Shown here in pieces: positions 29,431 to 33,052 of a stretch of 33,052 bases of DNA (the stretch's first letter is position 1; each line of letters opens with the position of its first letter). The DNA is from Brevundimonas sp. (GTDB lineage: Bacteria > Pseudomonadota > Alphaproteobacteria > Caulobacterales > Caulobacteraceae): the NCBI GenBank assembly GCA_004296955.1, contig SCVB01000033.1, forward strand, positions 1 through 33,052, given 5' to 3'. A program made the position numbers and the translations under genes. The notes under the pieces are model-generated. The model saw only the letters and a program-made list of their open reading frames with translations. It made no database searches and was not told the origin of the DNA.

Positions 29431-29462
29431 AAAAAGGCGGCCCCCGTTTCCGGAAGCCGCCT
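29431..29462 (-). terminator. Rho-independent terminator of the glycine-zipper gene (leftward)
   Basis: On the minus strand AGGCGGC (29462-29456) pairs with GCCGCCT (29441-29435) and is followed by a T run (29435-29431). A second perfect 9-bp hairpin, CGTCCGGCC with GGCCGGACG (29473-29500), lies between it and the stop codon. Confidence 0.7.
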
Positions 29463-29512
29463 CTCTCGCCCACGTCCGGCCAGACTCACGCGGCCGGACG
29501 AATGACGGTCTG

Positions 29513-29974
29513 CTACCAGCGACGGTCGTAGCGATAGTCGCGGTCGCGGCGGTCGTCCCGGCGGTCGCGGCGGTAGTCGCGGCGATCCCGGCGGTCGTAG
29601 CGGTCGTAGCGGTCGTTGTACCAGCCGTCGCGGCTGTTGATGCCGTGTTCGCGCTCCCAGTGGCCCTGGTTCCGGTAGCAGCGGCCGCCGCGGTAGTAGT
29701 TGCAGTCGCCGCCGTTGCTGGAGCTGGCGCCGAGCGCCGCGCCGGCGAGGGCGCCGCCCGCGATATAGGTTCCGTCGCCGTCGCCGATCAGGGCGCCGGC
29801 CAGGGCGCCGACGGCGGCGCCGATCAGGACATCCTCGGTGCGGTCGTTGTCGCGGTCGCGGTCACGGTCGCGATAGCGGCTCTGGGCGTCGGCCGGGCTG
29901 GCGGCCATGAGGCTCAGCGCCATGGCGCCGACGACGGCCGGGGCGGCGAAGGCGATCTTCGAAAGCGTCTTCAT
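29513..29974 (-). CDS. Secreted glycine-zipper protein with Arg/Asp/Tyr-rich ends
   Basis: This 153-aa protein has a signal peptide (about 1-30, ending ADA) and an RDRDRDRDNDR stretch. A glycine-zipper hairpin follows at about 48-84 (IGAAVGALAGALIG, then IAGGALAGAALGA). A C-rich linker (DCNYYRGGRCYRNQGHWE) comes next, and the tail repeats YDR and DRR units. The middle resembles 17-kDa surface-antigen-type outer-membrane proteins; the charged ends are low complexity. ATG 29974 has AAGGA 7 nt upstream. It is divergent from the TPR lipoprotein gene. Confidence 0.8.
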   Translation of the reverse strand: MKTLSKIAFAAPAVVGAMALSLMAASPADAQSRYRDRDRDRDNDRTEDVLIGAAVGALAGALIGDGDGTYIAGGALAGAALGASSSNGGDCNYYRGGRCYRNQGHWEREHGINSRDGWYNDRYDRYDRRDRRDYRRDRRDDRRDRDYRYDRRW

Positions 29975-30145
29975 GGGGGATCCTTTCATGGCTGGGGCGG
30001 CGAACCGCCAAGGTTGAATGCAGGTATGGGCCCGCGCGCCTGAACGCGTCGGGAGGGTTCCGTTCATCCGGCGTTCATCGGTCAGGCCTTGCCAATGGCG
30101 GGCGGGACGGACGAACATGGGTATGGAACGAGGGAGAGGTCCGTG

Positions 30146-31585
30146 GTGCGGCTGGTGCGGAGTGGTCTGATCGTACTGGCCGTGGCGGGCTTGGCCTCCT
30201 GCGCCACAGCCCAGGACCGGCCGCCGCCGCCTCCGCCGCCGCCGGTCACCGCTCCGCCCCCGCCGCCGCCTCCCCCGCCGCCGCCGCCGCCGCCGCCCGC
30301 CGACGTCCGCATCTCGGCGCCGTCGACGATGGACCGCGTGGCCGAGATCCTGGCCCGGGAGCCGGATGCGGAGAAGGCCGCCGTCGCCCTGATCGCCCTG
30401 ACCAATGAACGGTTCGGCGCCGGCGACCTGCCGGGGGCCGGGGCGGCCATCGAGGCCGCCATCCAGGTGGTCGAGACCCGGCTCGGGGCCGAAGCGGGGG
30501 CCGCGGGACGGCCGCTGGCGGTGCGGGCCCGGCTCAGGCTGGAGCAGGGCGACTATCGCGGCGCCCTGGCCGATATCGAACGGGCGCTGGCGCTGCTCGA
30601 CAAGGCCGCCGCGCCCGATCCGGTCGAGCGGGCGACGCTGATCTATGACCGGGCCCGGGCCTATGACTTCCTCGGCCGCAACGAGGAGGCGGAGGCGGCG
30701 GCGCGGGCCAGCCTGGCGCTGCGGCGCGAGCATCTGGGGGCGGTGCACGAGAAGACCGCCGACAGCCTGAACCTGGTCGCCAACGCCCTGACCGCCCAGG
30801 GCCGGCACGCCGAGGCCGATCCGCTCTACCGGCAGGTGCTGGGGATGTATGAGGTGCTGTACGGGCCGACCGACTATCACGTGGCCATCGTGCTCTCGAA
30901 CCTGGGCAACTCCCTGCGCCGGACGGGCCGGGCGCATCAGGCGGCGCCGCTGTATGCGCGGGCGGTGGCGATCGCGGAGCAGGCCGATGACCCGGTGCTG
31001 CTGGCCCAGTGCCTGACCAACCAGGGCTGGTTCCTGCATGTGACGGGGGACGGGGCGGGGGCGGAGCCGGCGTTCCGGAGGGCGCTGGAACTGGCGCTGG
31101 AGATCGTCGGGCCGGACCATCCGTTCACCGGCAATGCGCGCGCCAATCTGGGCTACGCCCTGTCCGACCAGGGCCGCTGGGCCGAGGCCGAGGCGCCGTT
31201 CCGCGAGGGGCTGGCGGCCTATGAGGGGGGCGTGGGGACCGACAGTCCGGACCTGCTGGAGACGATCGAGGGCTATGCCGCCGTGCTGGACCGGCTGGGC
31301 CGCGCCGACGAGGCGGAGGGGCTGTACCGGCGGGCGCAGACGATCGCCTCGACCCGCCTGCCGCCGGCCCACGCCGACGCCATGGACGGGGCGCAGAAGC
31401 ACGCCGGCTTCCTGATCCGCCGGAACCGGCCGGACGAGGCCCTGGGCCTGGTCAGGGCCGAACTGGGCGATCTGCTGGGGCAGGATGGGCGAGGCCGCGA
31501 CTGGCGCACCCGGGTGCGCGGGGCCCGGCCGCTGTTCGCGCGTCAGGTCGAGGCGAGCTGGACCCTGGCGGCCGCGACGAACTGA
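30146..31585 (+). CDS. Proline-rich TPR lipoprotein
   Basis: This 479-aa lipoprotein has a signal ending LASC (Cys19). A polyproline spacer follows, with runs of 8 and 15 prolines separated by VTA (about 25-50), and then at least eight tetratricopeptide-like helical pairs to the end. Examples are LAEAEAPFREGLAAYEGG-type and ADPLYRQVLGMYEVLYGP-type repeats of about 42 residues, the TPR_12 spacing. Start choice: GTG 30146 lies 6 nt after GAGAGG and gives a proper lipobox; GTG 30143 is almost equal, and an upstream TTG at 30089 lacks a ribosome site. The proline rod would hold the TPR domain away from the membrane for protein binding. The partner is unknown. Confidence 0.85.
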   Translation: MRLVRSGLIVLAVAGLASCATAQDRPPPPPPPPVTAPPPPPPPPPPPPPPPADVRISAPSTMDRVAEILAREPDAEKAAVALIALTNERFGAGDLPGAGAAIEAAIQVVETRLGAEAGAAGRPLAVRARLRLEQGDYRGALADIERALALLDKAAAPDPVERATLIYDRARAYDFLGRNEEAEAAARASLALRREHLGAVHEKTADSLNLVANALTAQGRHAEADPLYRQVLGMYEVLYGPTDYHVAIVLSNLGNSLRRTGRAHQAAPLYARAVAIAEQADDPVLLAQCLTNQGWFLHVTGDGAGAEPAFRRALELALEIVGPDHPFTGNARANLGYALSDQGRWAEAEAPFREGLAAYEGGVGTDSPDLLETIEGYAAVLDRLGRADEAEGLYRRAQTIASTRLPPAHADAMDGAQKHAGFLIRRNRPDEALGLVRAELGDLLGQDGRGRDWRTRVRGARPLFARQVEASWTLAAATN

Positions 31586-31613
31586 AAACCCGCTGAAATC
31601 CCGCCCTGCCGCG

Positions 31614-31642
31614 CTTGACGGTGGCGGCCCCTGTCCCTATTT
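31614..31642 (+). promoter_or_regulatory. Sigma32-type heat-shock promoter of groESL
   Basis: CTTGACG at 31614-31620 and CCCTATTT at 31635-31642 are separated by 14 nt, close to the sigma32 consensus (CTTGAA-N13-15-CCCnAT). It lies just upstream of the CIRCE element and 82 bp before groES. Confidence 0.7.
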
Positions 31643-31652
31643 GCCGCTCGCG

Positions 31653-31679
31653 TTAGCACTCGGACCTGTTGGCTGCCAA
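31653..31679. promoter_or_regulatory. CIRCE (HrcA) operator, right arm degenerate
   Basis: The left arm is a perfect TTAGCACTC (31653-31661). After the canonical 9-nt spacer the right arm reads GGCTGCCAA (31671-31679), 6 of 9 to GAGTGCTAA. Position downstream of the heat-shock promoter and upstream of groES is classical. HrcA control is expected, perhaps weakened. Confidence 0.75.
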
Positions 31680-31723
31680 TCGGCCGCGCCGGGCGCTGAA
31701 TACAAACTTTGGGAGACAGACAA

Positions 31724-32011
31724 ATGGCGTTTCGTCCGCTCGGCGACCGCGTGCTGGTAAAGCGCGTGGAAGAGGAATCCAAAACCAAGGGCGGGATCAT
31801 CATCCCCGACTCGGCCAAGGAAAAGCCCCAGGAAGGCGAAGTCGTCTCGGTCGGCCCCGGCGCCCGCGATGAAGACGGCAAGCACGTCGCCATGGACCTG
31901 AAGGCCGGCGACCGCATCCTGTTCGGCAAATGGTCGGGCACCGAGGTCAAGATCGACGGCGAAGACCTGATCATCATGAAAGAGTCGGATGTGCTCGGAG
32001 TGCTGAGCTAA
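31724..32011 (+). CDS. groES: Co-chaperonin GroES
   Basis: This 95-aa protein caps the GroEL chamber. [34 protein letters not shown] covers the N-terminal strand and mobile loop, given in the order [21 protein letters not shown] and [10 protein letters not shown]. The C-terminal half has [33 protein letters not shown] and the end [16 protein letters not shown] 31724 is used because GGGAG precedes it by 8 nt and the length equals the family norm; an upstream in-frame start at 31709 would add five residues. Control is by the sigma32-type promoter and CIRCE ahead of it. Confidence 0.98.
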   Translation: MAFRPLGDRVLVKRVEEESKTKGGIIIPDSAKEKPQEGEVVSVGPGARDEDGKHVAMDLKAGDRILFGKWSGTEVKIDGEDLIIMKESDVLGVLS

Positions 32012-32025
32012 GGCTCTGTTCTTCG

Positions 32026-32094
32026 GGGTCGAGGGTCGAGGGTCGAGGGCGATGACGCCTGATCCCGACCCGACCTTCCTCGACCCCCGACCCT
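32026..32094. repeat. GTCGAGG palindromic spacer element, copy 2
   Basis: Three tandem GGGTCGA units (32027-32050) face CTCGACCCCCGACCCT (32079-32094) within the 115-bp groES-groEL gap. It has the same make-up as 6513-6590. It could form a hairpin in the groESL mRNA and set the ratio of the two products. Confidence 0.65.
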
Positions 32095-32096
32095 AA

Positions 32097-33052
<956 letters not shown>

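Noticed and set aside
30062-30076. Second GTTC-N7-GTTC match
   Set aside because: About one match is expected by chance in this window, and this one lies between two envelope genes with no damage link.
29975-31402. Leftward open frame opposite the TPR gene
   Set aside because: A shadow of the TPR lipoprotein gene; the real gene on this strand starts at 29974 with a ribosome site and signal peptide.

Overview
The window is about 33 kb of GC-rich chromosomal DNA from an alphaproteobacterium, most likely a member of the Caulobacterales close to Brevundimonas. This placement is inferred from the gene families, four matches to the EcfG/SigT general-stress promoter (GGAAC-N16-CGTT), CcrM-type GANTC sites, a CtrA-like box and the heat-shock promoter of groESL. 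Most of it is core genome: the 3' end of polA, trmD-rplS, kynA, ydbL-ynbE-ydbH, an M23 peptidase, dsbD, pgi, groES and the 5' part of groEL.

Left part (759-4433): an acquired block of visibly lower GC lies directly against the polA stop codon. One sampled 60-base line has 30 G/C, against 40 in a polA line. It holds two divergent units. The leftward unit is an XRE repressor gene followed 3 nt later by an ImmA/IrrE-type zinc peptidase, the same pairing as CapH/CapP of CBASS loci. The rightward unit is a five-gene operon: a 62-aa protein, a three-domain multi-ubiquitin protein, an E2-like protein (Prok-E2 family E), a JAB/JAMM peptidase and a ThiF-type E1. This is a bacterial ubiquitin-like conjugation system (Bub-type) under a probable damage- or phage-responsive switch. 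Two 16-nt inverted-repeat operators lie in the shared promoter region. The E1 has no cysteine where ThiF-type enzymes carry their acceptor cysteine.

Middle part (4.4-24.8 kb): a repeat-rich 665-bp gap with a LexA-like box is followed by a BaiN/HI0933-type flavoprotein, trmD-rplS with a terminator, a DUF2383 protein, kynA, and the YdbH-YnbE-YdbL envelope lipid-transport set with a small membrane protein. After these come an M23 peptidase, a GST, an alpha/beta hydrolase, and maleylacetoacetate isomerase with an FAH-family hydrolase. A general-stress cluster follows (YqjD-like, YqjE-like, DUF1328, lipid kinase with metallophosphoesterase, glycine-zipper lipoprotein). It carries four EcfG-type promoters, each oriented toward a stress or envelope gene. 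An OmpA-family lipoprotein and dsbD close this part.

Right part (24.8-33 kb): this stretch is accessory-like and repeat-rich. A tiny lipoprotein gene sits between inverted copies of a dispersed repeat. pgi has a perfect 16-bp palindrome in its promoter. A 74-nt tRNA-Leu-like element has an intact elbow but only a 4-nt anticodon loop, and lies between two direct repeats. Then come a glycine-zipper protein, a proline-rich TPR lipoprotein, and groESL with a sigma32-like promoter and a half-degenerate CIRCE operator.
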